Shown: positions 12,666-23,869 of the stretch, piece by piece
How the letters are laid out: each line of letters begins with the position of its first letter
Position numbering within the stretch: position 1 is the stretch's first letter
NCBI GenBank assembly: GCA_951230915.1
Contig: OX579633.1
Location: 48,126,029 to 48,190,028 of the forward strand
DNA length: 64,000 nucleotides
Reading direction: 5' to 3'
From: Antitrichia curtipendula
Lineage: Eukaryota > Streptophyta > Bryopsida > Hypnales > Leucodontaceae
The notes under the pieces: generated by a model
Told to the model about the DNA's origin: nothing
The model's input: only the letters and a program-made list of their open reading frames with translations
The model's database searches: none
Made by a program: the position numbers and the translations under genes

Positions 12666-14320
12666 CAACTTTTTTTGCTATTGCATTTTGGTTCTTACTA
12701 TGCTTTTAAGGTTGCATATCATTTTCTATACTCCAAATATTTTTTGCATTGGATTTTAATTCATTTTTTGCATAGATAGATGCATTGCCATTGAATTTCA
12801 TGTCACCTTCTAATTGTTAGTAATGTGATTGTGGAGCTTGTGTTTCAGGATTTTTTTTTGTATTTGTTCTATTTCTCCATGAGGATGGCTAGATTCTCAC
12901 AACTTCCATTCATTTGCATCTTCCATTCACTTGTGGAGAAGAGTAGTTATTTATACAATGAATATGGGATTTATCCCCTTCATCCTTAAAAGACTGTGAC
13001 TATCTTTTCCAAAAACCATCTGTGACATGAACTTGGATTGAAATGAAAATTTTACCACAATAAATAGGATTGTAGGGAAATCCAACCCTAAATTTTTTTT
13101 GATTGCAAATGGACATTGGATGAAGGAAAAACAAGCTCCAAAGTTGTAACCATCAAAATGCACTTTTGTGAATTAAAATTGAACCCTATGTATTTAAATG
13201 ATTTTCAAAAATTCAATATATAATTTATTGATCTGAAAATTCTACCACACAAACTAGACAAATATATGCTTTTTTTACAACAAATTTATTTGAATTTGGG
13301 CATTGTATGCAAAAGTTACAAATTTCCAAAGTTGTCTATAGACCAGTAATGTACAAAATTTGTTCATAGGGACCAGTAGGGATTAAGGTTCCCATTGGCT
13401 CTCTTGGTGGTGAAGTTCACCAGTGGACTTCAATTTGTGAAGTTGGTCGGAAGACTTCTCCGGTTGGTGTTTACACTACAAAACAGTTAAGACTTGAGGT
13501 ATTATTTTATTATCTTTCCATCTTGTCCAACAACCCACAAGTTGCCTCAAATAACCATGTCTTGGCCAAAATTTCTTGACCGATTGGTACTCTTCTCAAC
13601 CGGAGTCTAAAGTGGCCCTTAGAATTATAAACTCATGGAAGAAGTCCATAGAAGTTCAACCATAACTAAAACTTTAGAAAAGACTATAAAGATTAAAAAT
13701 TCTATAAGATATGAAAGGATGAAGATTTGGTGAGAATTTGGATGAAAACCATAAGGAAGTCTTCATCCAAGTCCAAACTTAAGAATTAGGGAGTGATTTA
13801 CAACCTAAGAAGGTGTTATAAATTACAAGTCTAATTGAAATTAAGAATTAGGATAAATGAGTGGATGAAGTTTATAAAAACCTCCAAGGGCTACATTTCA
13901 TCCGGCTATATCTTTTGCTAGGAATGTTGGATTCTTTTGATTTTTATATATTAAAAATTGGCTTAATTTATAAGACTGAGGAATCTTTTGTAAGAAACCA
14001 TAGTGGCCTAGTTCATTTAGTCATTCACCTAAAAATTGGAAAATAAAGTTAGAATTTGGCAAAGCCTTGTATATTTTGAAAGTTACTTTAAATCATACAA
14101 AAAAATCTTCTGCTTGGAAGGTAGAATGGATCGATGTTATGCATCCATTTGCGACAAAATCACACTTAAAAAAATGAGAACATGTTTGTGCTTTGCTTGT
14201 ATGTCAAGGGTGGATACAAAAGCATTCACACCAGGTTGCTTACAATTCAAAGAAAATTATATATCATACAATAACTTTTTATCCATGTAGCCAACAATTA
14301 TGAAAATTATTGGGCCTTAA

Positions 14321-14334
14321 CCCCAGAAGGACCC
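14321..14334 (+). repeat. Left terminal inverted repeat of the piggyBac element
   Basis: CCCCAGAAGGACCC directly after TTAA. It is the inverted match of the right end, differing only at the outermost base. Confidence 0.93.
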
Positions 14335-15550
14335 TACATATTCGTACCCACATGGTTTACGGCAAACAAGCGGTTGCTTTCTATTTTCCACACACTGGAT
14401 CGTTTGATTTTTTCACTTTCCAGTTGTACGGTTTAGGAGGTAAGGATTCAAGTTCCGTTCCTGATTTTTAGGGGGGATATGTTCATTGGAGAAAACCACA
14501 TCAGATTCAGTTCAACTTGTCCGTTTTCATTTCGTGATCATCTGTTTTCCGGTGTTTCGACTTGATTCGAGTGGAATTCGTGATTCCTTGATTAGCATTT
14601 CAGTCTAAAATTTGAACAAAAGGAAACTACGTCTGCTAAGGGACATGACTACAACAAAATATCAGCAAATCATGCAACATGCTTTGCTTGTGAGCACTCC
14701 GAAGTAGGGGGGCCAAAACGCTGGCATTTTCGGAATCTCAATTCGCCGAAATATTCAAAATCCTCAGTAAGCAATCTCAAAAATCCCAACAGTGTGTACA
14801 CGAATGGCAAGCATCCACACCTTCAAATAAAATTAGGACCTCATCTGACCATTCAATTTGGAGTAATTGGGTAGTTCTCGTGGAGAAGGGGTGCACCCGG
14901 AGAATCACAGGGTCTCTGGCCTCTACAACGTCGTGGCAACCTCGTTGTGCTGACAAGGCATGGTACCTTACGGTAATCGTGGCTGCCGTGGCGCACGAGA
15001 AAAGGCGCAGATTTGCTAGCGTGGCCGCGAGCCCAACCATTTACCGCGCGGAATAGAAAACACCGGAACACAGCCAGCGATCAGTGTAGGCCTCGCTCCC
15101 CCCACAGCGCCCGACCGTTGCTCAGATTGTGCTCACAAAATCTGGCTGAACACAAATCCCAACACAAATTTGAATAGTGACACCCACACAACGGAATAAC
15201 ACAAACCCCAACACACCAACCTAAGTGAATAAACAAACCAAGCCTGCACATGTTGTATTCAAACAATCCAAAAAGGGGGAGTGCAACAAAATTCCCAGTT
15301 TCAACTATAGGACTCACGGTGAGCCAAAACTACACGTATTGCGCCATTTCGAGGGCGACGCCAGCAGGCAAGCCTGCAATCTACCAAACAAAAAAAAACT
15401 ACACTAACCGGATGCAAGCCATCCGAGATACGCCAAGGTCGACGCTATGAAAACCCCATCAAGCGGGCTTCCTCTGTCCTCGGCGCAGCTTGCCAAAGTC
15501 GCCTCTCCAATCGCTATTGCCCGCTCCTCAGACAAGCCTACAAGACGAAC
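14335..15550. other. Left non-coding arm of the piggyBac element
   Basis: This lies downstream of the transposase stop codon, so it should hold its 3' UTR and polyadenylation signals. Base composition changes from AT-rich to GC-richer near 14.85 kb. The short frames here match no family I recognise. Confidence 0.6.
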
Positions 15551-17899
15551 TCACTTCAAGACCTTCGCTGCAAACTTTGAGAGGGTGTGAACCTTCAAGT
15601 AGCACTCTCCTTCGCACATGTAAGCCCCGTTGCACCCGGGACAATATCGAATCTGCTTGCGCCTATATATGACACACTTTGCCCGAAGCTTGCGATGCTT
15701 GGCGGAGTAGTGCAGGCCGTGCTCCTTGCGGTTGAAGGACGCCCCCGTTCGACCCGGCCGCACCTCCGGATCACAAAGCCAATTGGCTACTTCATAATGG
15801 AATGCAACCCGGGACATGCACTTCTTCTGCTCATTTCCAACAGCATGAGCCTTGTACAATACATAAGCATTGCCAAGACTAGTGTCCAAAATAAACAAGA
15901 GTAGTCTATGCCACCACTTGTGGCTCTTCAACTGCACCGTGTACTCCATTCGACATTGATCCACGAGATCGACTCCTCTCATCATCTCCTGATACTCTAC
16001 GAGAATGGGTGATGTGGGGTACTCTTCTCTACCCTTCTGCCTTGTCCACCTATAACACAAGCTTCCCTCTCCGATTGGATCTACAGACGTGCTCAACAAG
16101 CAAACCGGTATTCCATCAAACCAGACAACAGCGGCCATCCGACGCGACCGATGCATCTGGACAATCAACCCACCCCTTTCACCGGCAACATGAGCATAAG
16201 AAGCCAAGTTTGGTGGCATCCCGACTCTCTTAGGCATCACTGTTCCTGTCGCGAGAAATCCGGACTGTAGAAGGTCATCAAATAAATGGGGCGAGCTGAA
16301 AAAACGATCTGTCACTATAACATGACCTAAACCGCTCAAGTCAGAGACAAGACTCTTCACCACTTTCCGCCCAAGATCTGTCTCACTCTTTTTGCCTTTT
16401 CGACCCATGTAGACCTGTAGATCATAGACATACCTGGACTTACTATTGGCTAAGCACCACACTTTTATCCCATACTTGACCGGTTTATTTTTCATGTACT
16501 GTTTTATATTACAACGCCTGCCTCGATAGGGTATCATAATCTCGTCTACGCAGAAATGTTTCTCACAGTTATACATTCGTTTGCAAGCTACGACAAAGGA
16601 CTCTAGTAACCAACGAACCTTACCTAATTTGTCGTAGTTAGGAGAAGCTTTGTCCAAATCAAGGGTTTGGTTATCCACAAGGTGGATGTTCACACATATG
16701 GCCTCGAAGCGTGCTTGGCGCATTGCAGCCTTCACAAGCGGACATCCAAAAAACTTACGCCTGTCCCAATACAGACGTGTATTCGGCAGTTTCTTTAGGC
16801 CTAGCAGTATACACACACCCAACCAGCATCGAAGTTCGCTAACTGACAAGTCTTGCCAGCTAGGACCCCCGTTTGTCTTGAGAGGGTTACGATAACTAGG
16901 TTGACGAGCATACTGGTTTGTGCTCTCACACATTCTACTAAGCGTGTCCTCCGACCAATATTCATCGAAGAACGAGGGGACATCAACAGGTACACGACAA
17001 GGGCGCCGGACTGGGCCTGGACAGGGTCCACTAAATGTGATCCGATTAGGTAGAAGCGTTGTGCTAAGGTCCTCCCAGTGTGAAGCCGAATAGCGATGTT
17101 CAAATTCTAAAGAATCAAAGTCTATATCGTCTTGACACAAAACGTTTTCCTCAACAACTTCCGGATCACTCACATCATCATCAACAACCCAGTTAGAATT
17201 ACCTGAGTCACTATTGCCTTGCCAGTCGAGGAATTCAGCCTGCCAATCTGGATTCGCCCCTTCCTCACCCGAATTATCGGAATGCACCTCCATGTATTTT
17301 GGTAAAGCAAGCGTGAACGTACTATCTTGAGTAGCAAGCATCAAAGTGTCTTCCTCCATCTCGGGCGGTGAATCCAAATCGGCCGGAACAGTGGCAGTAT
17401 CGGCCGGTACACAGAGGTCCTTCAACAAGGCATGCACACCCAACACTCCGCCAAAATCAACCTTGTACATTGAAAAGCCGGTAATTGCGTGCTCAAACTC
17501 ACGGAGCACACAACCGCGGAGTGGTGTCGATGAATCTGCAGTAGGACTCAATCCAAGTGATGCGCGCTGGACCCAAACCTCAGTGACAACGGCAACCCTT
17601 GCCTGTGACGGTGACAAATCACCCAAGTGAACGCACTCCTCTCCCTCTGTGCATGAGCTGTACCATCCCAAATTGTCGCGACCACTAACAAACTGCAACG
17701 GCTCATCTATGTCAGCTGCAACTCGCTTTCCTTCACGAACTAAGCACAATCTCTCGGCACTGCGGCATCCAGACCCCGGAGCCTCCTTGCAATCGGCCGG
17801 GGGATCCGTGTTTTCTCCTTCTTGGTTGCCATCAACGTCAACGATCTCTGCTGTTCGAACCGCCTTTGAATGGTGGTGTGGCTGTCGATCATCAGCCAT
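15551..17899 (-). CDS. piggyBac-like DDE transposase (782 aa, intact)
   Basis: It cuts and pastes DNA at TTAA sites in the nucleus. The frame is uninterrupted. The N-terminus is long and acidic (residues about 200-270, rich in D and E). The catalytic core (DDE_Tnp_1_7 type) spans about 305-690. Catalytic aspartates are visible at D452 in CVDEIMIPYRGR, D531 in VIVTDRFFSS, and D644/D647 in RGVDLVDQ, corresponding to the DDD triad plus fourth aspartate of piggyBac. Downstream SHKWWHRLLLFILD..NAY matches the family. The C-terminus is cysteine-rich (C742, C753, C756, C762, C766, H771), fitting the zinc-binding end-recognition domain. At 782 aa it is longer than the roughly 590-aa insect enzyme, mostly at the N-terminus. 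The ATG at 17899 is the first methionine after an in-frame TAA at 18011-18013, and the frame is also open for 37 codons before it. All key residues are present, so activity is plausible. Confidence 0.93.
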   Translation of the reverse strand: MADDRQPHHHSKAVRTAEIVDVDGNQEGENTDPPADCKEAPGSGCRSAERLCLVREGKRVAADIDEPLQFVSGRDNLGWYSSCTEGEECVHLGDLSPSQARVAVVTEVWVQRASLGLSPTADSSTPLRGCVLREFEHAITGFSMYKVDFGGVLGVHALLKDLCVPADTATVPADLDSPPEMEEDTLMLATQDSTFTLALPKYMEVHSDNSGEEGANPDWQAEFLDWQGNSDSGNSNWVVDDDVSDPEVVEENVLCQDDIDFDSLEFEHRYSASHWEDLSTTLLPNRITFSGPCPGPVRRPCRVPVDVPSFFDEYWSEDTLSRMCESTNQYARQPSYRNPLKTNGGPSWQDLSVSELRCWLGVCILLGLKKLPNTRLYWDRRKFFGCPLVKAAMRQARFEAICVNIHLVDNQTLDLDKASPNYDKLGKVRWLLESFVVACKRMYNCEKHFCVDEIMIPYRGRRCNIKQYMKNKPVKYGIKVWCLANSKSRYVYDLQVYMGRKGKKSETDLGRKVVKSLVSDLSGLGHVIVTDRFFSSPHLFDDLLQSGFLATGTVMPKRVGMPPNLASYAHVAGERGGLIVQMHRSRRMAAVVWFDGIPVCLLSTSVDPIGEGSLCYRWTRQKGREEYPTSPILVEYQEMMRGVDLVDQCRMEYTVQLKSHKWWHRLLLFILDTSLGNAYVLYKAHAVGNEQKKCMSRVAFHYEVANWLCDPEVRPGRTGASFNRKEHGLHYSAKHRKLRAKCVIYRRKQIRYCPGCNGAYMCEGECYLKVHTLSKFAAKVLK

Positions 17900-18010
17900 T
17901 CGGAAGAAAAGATTCCGAATTGCATTGTTGCGCGTAGGTCGAGGCGTCCTTGGACTTCGAATTGCAATGTCCGGTGCAGACCAACCAACCGAAGTGTGAA
18001 GTGCCGCCTG

Positions 18011-18895
18011 TTACTGCCCTCTAGTTTGTTTCTTCCTCCGGAGATTCTTCCCCCTCCCTTGCCCACGTCCCCTCCCCGTATTGTTATTGAAATCTACTCC
18101 TTCGCTTCCCTTCGCTGAATCTCCCAAATTGCCCGTAAGCACCCTTTCATGGTAAGGGAGCTCCTCTCTTGAATTGTCTGGCCCTCCCCTGAAACGCACC
18201 AATCGTCCTCCATCCAAGTTGTAGGCGTCTGCTTCACCGCCCAAATGCCCGTCCCTTCCTTCTTCTCCCACCCCAAAGTCAAGGTTGCTCTCCTTCAGCA
18301 CTTCCTTCCGATTCCTCTTTGCTCGCCCAATTGTCTTCGTCGTTCTTACGAGCGAACTCCCTCTTCCGGCTATGTAGAAAAGTGGATCGGCCGGTGGATG
18401 TAGCGCTGTCCGTTGATGTGGATTGATGCTGTCTTGCAAAATCACCGCGGGTTTGACAAGGGCGCACTCCTGCAGGTCCCCGGAATGCAAGAGGAAGGGT
18501 GAGGCCCGGCACGGTAGGCTTAGACTCATCGGCATGTTGGGCAGTGCAGGTAGGGTTTGTGACTCCTTGAGCTTCCCTCCGAATCCCAGCCTCAGTTGTG
18601 CAGCCGTCTTTTGCCGCACCCTCTTCTGCCGCTGTAGACGGGTCTTGCATGCCGGCAATCGCTGTTGGAATCTCTCCCGTGCAGCATCCTTCAAGAGAAA
18701 CTGCTCGCTCATCTTCGTCGGCCCAAAGTTATCTTGCAATGGAAAACACCTCGTCCGGAAAATCATGTCACTTCCGCCAACCCAGACACTATGCAATGTT
18801 ACTGTAAAAGAGGACCCTAAAATGTCGAGCCCTAGGCACGTCGGGGACGTGATGAATCCTCTCACAACGCGGAAGCTGCAGAAGGTGGTTGTCAT
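18011..18895 (-). CDS. ORF upstream of the transposase, same frame (294 aa)
   Basis: It lies inside the piggyBac element, upstream of the transposase on the same strand. I recognise no domain. A second methionine at residue 62 starts MSEQFLLKDAARERF, followed by a basic helical-looking stretch (KTRLQRQKRVRQK). The last 25 residues are rich in G and R (TGRGRGQGRGKNLRRKKQ), like a nuclear-localisation or nucleic-acid-binding tail. The stop TAA is followed by 37 sense codons and then the transposase ATG in the same frame. It may be a separate accessory protein, an N-terminal domain cut off by one nonsense mutation, or part of a longer protein made by readthrough or splicing. The first 61 residues may not be coding. 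Confidence 0.5.
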   Translation of the reverse strand: MTTTFCSFRVVRGFITSPTCLGLDILGSSFTVTLHSVWVGGSDMIFRTRCFPLQDNFGPTKMSEQFLLKDAARERFQQRLPACKTRLQRQKRVRQKTAAQLRLGFGGKLKESQTLPALPNMPMSLSLPCRASPFLLHSGDLQECALVKPAVILQDSINPHQRTALHPPADPLFYIAGRGSSLVRTTKTIGRAKRNRKEVLKESNLDFGVGEEGRDGHLGGEADAYNLDGGRLVRFRGGPDNSREELPYHERVLTGNLGDSAKGSEGVDFNNNTGRGRGQGRGKNLRRKKQTRGQ

Positions 18896-19823
18896 CTAAG
18901 CAGTTCAGAATCTGCCTAATCTGAGTAGGAGTTGCTGCTACACTAAGAAGCCACGAATGAAGTATTAATGCTTGGGGAAGACGGGATTCCGGAAAATTAC
19001 AACCCAAATACTCCGCTAATTCGGCCATGGGGTTTGTTTATGAAGCAATTGAAGCAGCACACTTGGAAGAGCAATGACATGAAGACAAGTAGTGGGCAAT
19101 CACAACAAAACAAGGAAGGTGGGAGTGGAGCGCATCTACTTGGTAAGAGTGTGCGGAAGAAATCTGCGCCCGCCCACGTAGTCCTAAACCGCCGCCTTCG
19201 TGCAATTCGTCATGTGGTCGCCATCGCTATCGCCCACGCTTCATGGCCGAATTCTCCACTCCGGGTACTCAAAACTCTCTCCACGATCAACGTCCCCCCC
19301 AAATTCCACTAATGCTAATCACACGTCCTTTCTCTCCAACGACTCAAAAAAATGAGCACTCCCCCCAGCCCCTCGTACTTCAGAGCATCCAAAGCTCCCA
19401 AAGCGCGGCCAGGACAACAAAAGAATACGCCCACGTCCAAGCTCTCTCGAAATTGCATTGGATCCGCTTGGCGAGGGCGACGCCAGAGAAAGCCACAAAA
19501 TGGGTTTTGGATGGAGAGAGGGTTTCGGGTGGGTGTGGCGGGAAACCCCAGTCCCATCAAGCGGACTCAAGCCGTCCTAACGGTCATTCGCCGGGTGGCC
19601 TACCTAGTAGCCCGTCACAAAATCCGAGGTGGCAGGGCCCTACCAGACCCCCCCCCCCCAACGAACATGCCTGCACTAATTGGAATACAGTAAATGACTG
19701 CCACGTCATCCTGAAAATCAGGTTTCAGAACTGGATCCAGCATTGGGGGCCCTACGATGGTATAGTCTGAATTTTTTCCAAAAACAACACCATTTTCTCA
19801 AAAATCAACTTCTCATTCGGGTC

Positions 19824-19857
19824 GGGGACACATTCTGTCCCCGGGGTCCTTCTGGGA
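19824..19857 (-). repeat. Right terminal inverted repeat and subterminal palindrome of the piggyBac element
   Basis: GGGTCCTTCTGGGA (19844-19857) is the terminal repeat. Just inside it GGGGACA-CATTC-TGTCCCC forms a perfect 7-bp stem, a possible transposase-binding palindrome absent from the left end. Confidence 0.85.
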
Positions 19858-19861
19858 TTAA

Positions 19862-19973
19862 AGCTACTCCTTGGGCACACTTTTTGTGAAGATTTCAAAG
19901 AAAAAAAAATCATTTTTAGTGAGCTGCTCAAAATTTCTATTTTGCCAAAAAATGCAATTTGGTCCTTTAAGGG
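19862..19973. mobile_element. Truncated end of a TTAA MITE
   Basis: Ends TTTGGTCCTTTAAGGG next to TTAA (19974-19977). It shares AAAATTTCTAT-TTGCCAAAAAA with the similar solo end at 21900-22002. No matching left end was found. It directly abuts the piggyBac element. Confidence 0.55.
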
Positions 19974-19977
19974 TTAA

Positions 19978-22419
19978 TGATGACTCTCAAACAATAATTG
20001 TAAAATATGGTTCATAGATCCGAAAGTTGCTACTATGTGAGCCTAGGATCGTGAGCCCATGAGTCCAGAAGATTATGTACCTATATTATAGGTGTTTATA
20101 TTATAAGTACCTTCAATGGTTGTAGAACATCTACTTAAATATCTACTTAAGATTCACATGCTCGCATTTCTATGCTCATATACTAGCATCATTGCCATGA
20201 ATCATATCCATATGGTTAGATCAACTAGTTCATAAACCAATATTTTAAATAAAATTTAAAATTTAAATTTAAAACTCTTTTTAAATTTGATTATAGATTG
20301 AATATTTGTGATTTTCACACAAATTCTTTTTAAGTTCAAAATATTAAATTCTAATCATAGTATTTTTTGAAGATTATAATTTTACTTTTTTACTCAAGTC
20401 ATTTTTGAAGAGTCATTTAAAAAAAATTTAAATCATTTTTTGAGGCCAAACCTACTAGTCACCTTTGAGCTATAGAATTTTTGCATAGCAAAGTCTTCAA
20501 AATGTATACAATTCAAATGTTTAAAAAATAACAAAAGGATCTTTAAAAACATCAATGGATGAAAAAAATGCAATTAAAGGTGCTACAAATGTGTTTGCGT
20601 TCATTTTTGTGTTCATCCATTGTTTGAAATTTGAACACCTAGTCTTTAAAGGGTTAAGGCCAAGTAAATTATGGCGCTATATAATTTAGAGATAAATTGA
20701 TTTTTACAAGATTACTTTTTCTTGCCATTCTTATATGAACTAATTTAGAGAATTGTACAAAAATTATGAAGCACCAAGCATCAAATTAGTCTCATTGCTA
20801 AACAATTTGAATTTTGATTCTTGAAAATAGTTCCAAAATTTGTTTCAAATTCAACATAACATCAAAATTTGCTCCCGGGAGGAACTCCTATGCACTTAGA
20901 ACCAGACAACCCTTGCACAAAAGACAAAATAAAATTTGGAATTATATATGGAAGCTTGCAATAGCTGCAAGAGAAAAACCAAAATTATTGTATGAAATTT
21001 TTTTCAGAGAGGCAAATTATTGATTTTTAGAAAATTATTTTCAACATTGAACTCAATTTTTATGGTTGCATTTAGTTTGACAACATGACAAAGGTTCTCC
21101 TAAAATGTATCCATTTCTTTCTACTGATACAAAAGCAGAAGCATCATCAAAGTCAACAAAGGCAATTCCAACCTTAGAAAACTCAGATTTTTTTTACACA
21201 ACTTCAAATTTCTTTCTTCTTATGTTGTGCAGGGTGATTGCAAGAAAGACCAAACAATTTGGATAGGGTTTTGCCAATTTGGTTTTGTCCTCTATTTTAA
21301 CTTTTGAATTTAAAATCCAATGCCTAAAATTAAAAAATCTATTTCTAAATGTTTTGATTTTAATTGTGTTTCTTTTTTTTTTTAAATTAAAAAAACATTT
21401 TATATTTAAAATTCAATTTATCTAACTTGTCACACTTTCAGGTTTTTTGTTTTTGGTATTAGGGAGTATCCAAATTTAATATACTAGAGCTAAAATTTTG
21501 GTGGTCTATTCCACACTAGTGAGGCATGTTCTACATGAAGGGTATAAAAAAATACATTATTTTATGTCCTCCACGTTTGTGCAAATAGGCCGAAAAAAGG
21601 GCTCCATAGCATGCACACTTCTAAACATTGAAGATGGTTTCAAGTTCATTTTTTGGGTGAAATCTCATCACAGTCAAGTCTTCACAAATGGCCAATTTTT
21701 ATTTTATTTTAATTTCACTATAATTGATTTATTAAAATCAAAACGTTGAAATATGTAGGTAGAATAGGGATATTTCTTTTGGAGGACATTCAGAATTGTA
21801 GGTAGAATAGGGATATTTCACAACTTCTAGTTCCTAATTTTTGACTTATATTTCCAAATATCTTGAATTTTAGTGTAAATGAAAGATGTTCCTCGTCTAC
21901 ACCTTTTGTTAAACTTTAGGTCCAAAACATGAAAATCTCCAATCACATATATCTGTCCAAAATTTCTATGTTGCCAAAAAACAAAGTTTGGTCCTTTAGA
22001 GATTAATGGGTCATTCCCTAAGTATTTGGATGCGTACATGGTTGAGTGAATTAGATGTGGCAGAAATTCATATCCTTATAACTCACTACAAGGCTAGCCA
22101 AAAAATTTTGCATAAGGAAAGTAAATACTTACAATTAATTAGAAAGAGACACATAGTGGTGTAGAATAATCGTTGGAAAGGATCCTTTTATAATCCTACA
22201 ATATATCTTGCCCAAAATGCATAGTGACATCTTCGACTCATTTTTTATACCCTAAATCTTGAAAATGCCAACAATTTGAAATTGATCCAATCTTGAATGT
22301 TGATTTGAAGCCCATTTGCAATTTCTACTAACATTTATGATTTCAAATTTTTTTTGGAGGGAAACATTTTGTTTTGACTCTTCTATGGACTTTTGAAAAT
22401 ATGATTCAATTCATCCCCT
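19978..22419. other. AT-rich region without recognisable genes
   Basis: No gene seen. A solo TTAA MITE end lies at 21900-22002 (TTTGGTCCTTTAGAGA before TTAA at 22003-22006). A 21-bp block GTAGGTAGAATAGGGATATT occurs twice, at about 21756 and 21798. A weaker terminus-like GTCTTTAAAGGGTTAA occurs near 20643. Confidence 0.5.
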
Positions 22420-23346
22420 TTAACCCCTAAAAGACCATTTTTTTTCATTGTGGGACAATTTGGATTTGGGTAGGTTCCTACAACCTCAATTTTTAGTGAA
22501 ATTTTTTGAATCTTTTTGAAGATGTGCGGTTTTGCAAGAGCTTTGTGGATATATAATTTTTATTTCAATCGGTGCCTGGGAGAAAAAGTTATGGCACAAT
22601 AAGCCAAAAATGGAGATTGGCAAGCAGCACAAAAAAATCACAAAAAAGTCAAAATAAATTAAATTTTTTTTTCTTCCTAAAACTATATATTTTTGTCTAC
22701 ATTTGAAGCTTTGATTCATTCCATTTGGACTCATGATGAGAAAGTTATGGACAATCTTAGTTTTTGGGCAATCTAAGCATCTTCTTGAAAAAATAACTTA
22801 TAGGATTCATTTTTCAATTCAATTTTTTCAATTTTCCAAAAAAAATTGTTAAATAAGGTTGTATTTTCTTGCTAGAACAATCTCAATGTTGGAATTATTG
22901 TATTTCAATTTCATCTTAGAGCTATTAACAATTTAGTTTTTTCCTCGATCTTTAACCTACTTAACAATATTTTAATGAATAAAAATTAAGTATTTTTTTC
23001 TTAAATTTTTTTTCTAGATTCTTAACTCAAGTATTCAACATAAAAACTTAGAAAATCAAAATCGATAGTGCAAAAACTTTAAGTTAAGAAGATTCAAAGT
23101 GAAAAACTCTAGTCAAGCAAGGTGGAAAAAAACTTGTTTTCTTCACTTTGGATGCAAATATCTTGCAATCTATGCAGCCAAAGTTTTTGAAATTTCGTGC
23201 ATACATTCTTATACTATTCTAATATAAGATCCTACGGTTAGATATGGAAAATAAAATAAAAAATTAAAGTTTTTTGCTCTTTGCAATAGAAGTGGCAATT
23301 TTGAGTGTGTTTCATGGAAAAAAGACCTCGGTCCTTTAGGGATTAA
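22420..23346. mobile_element. TTAA MITE, family A copy 1 (919 bp)
   Basis: TTAA (22420-22423) is followed by CCCCTAAAAGACC. The far end is GGTCCTTTAGGGA followed by TTAA (23343-23346). It has no coding capacity. Internal sequence matches 32718-33633 in inverted orientation, for example the block TTGTCTACATTTGAAGCTTT. Its terminal sequence resembles that of the autonomous piggyBac element (CCCC-A-AAGGACC). Confidence 0.85.
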
Positions 23347-23869
23347 AAGTGCACAACTACTATTTTAGGATCAATAACAAATAAAGCAATATAATTTTTA
23401 GGTGCTTCATTCTACACTATAACACATAATGAATCACTAATATAATAATACTAATGATTCTTTCATTAAATAGACCCTTATAAAATGTTATATGGAGTTC
23501 CCCAAATCCAATTTGCAACCTTGAAAGTCCACAGCTCTTTATTTAAAGAAGAGAGTCAAGAGACCTTTTAAATAATTATGTAGTTGCCTTTGCATTCAAG
23601 TTGAGAATGTATGTTCAAGAATATAGCTACAACAATATAGTGAATTATCTACAATGTGGCTTGCAATGCAAAGGTCTTGCTGGAAAAACATTGGGACATG
23701 AAAAGTGGTCCATTCAACCATATACTCCCTGTTTGTAATGGATTTTTGTTCTATAATGGATTGGTTTACCTTGTGGAGGCTATATTTTTGGGACTTCCTA
23801 TATCTACATATATCAAGACTGGTTTAGAGTACAATGATGAAAATGAATGTTTCTAAAGTAGAGACCCTA

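Larger units (their letters stand above)
4619..14316. other. AT-rich intergenic region with repeats and decayed elements
   Basis: No gene is supportable across this stretch. It contains a foldback at 5384-5546, an (AAT)n tract at 7371-7396, tandem duplications at 7948-8622 and 12303-12665, a small CACTA-like inverted-repeat element at 10548-10699 and a telomere-like tract at 11199-11242. A frame open from about 9470 to 9655 (+) is followed by stops and matches no family I recognise. Two copies of a 17-bp unit (GACGCATCTTTTCACTG-like) lie in tandem near 11470-11500. Confidence 0.6.
14317..19861 (-). mobile_element. Complete piggyBac-type DNA transposon
   Basis: The left TTAA (14317-14320) is followed by CCCCAGAAGGACCC (14321-14334). 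The right end reads GGGTCCTTCTGGGA (19844-19857) followed by TTAA (19858-19861). The element proper is therefore 5,537 bp, with 13 of 14 terminal bases matching and the TTAA target duplication diagnostic of the piggyBac superfamily. Inside, on the minus strand, is an intact transposase preceded by an in-frame 294-codon ORF. A 7-bp inverted repeat (GGGGACA/TGTCCCC, 19824-19842) lies next to the right end. The internal DNA from about 14.9 to 19.8 kb is clearly richer in GC than its surroundings. Intact ends and an intact transposase frame suggest a recent insertion. Just outside the right TTAA, 19862-19973 looks like the end of an older TTAA MITE. Confidence 0.93.

Noticed and set aside
13375..13620. 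CACTACAAAACAG near 13487 as a CACTA end
   Set aside because: No matching inverted end was found.
18423..18899. 158-codon plus-strand frame inside the piggyBac element
   Set aside because: Overlaps the minus-strand ORF and has no domain. The minus-strand frame is supported by continuity with the transposase.
20640..20660. GTCTTTAAAGGGTTAA as another TTAA element end
   Set aside because: No partner end and weak match.
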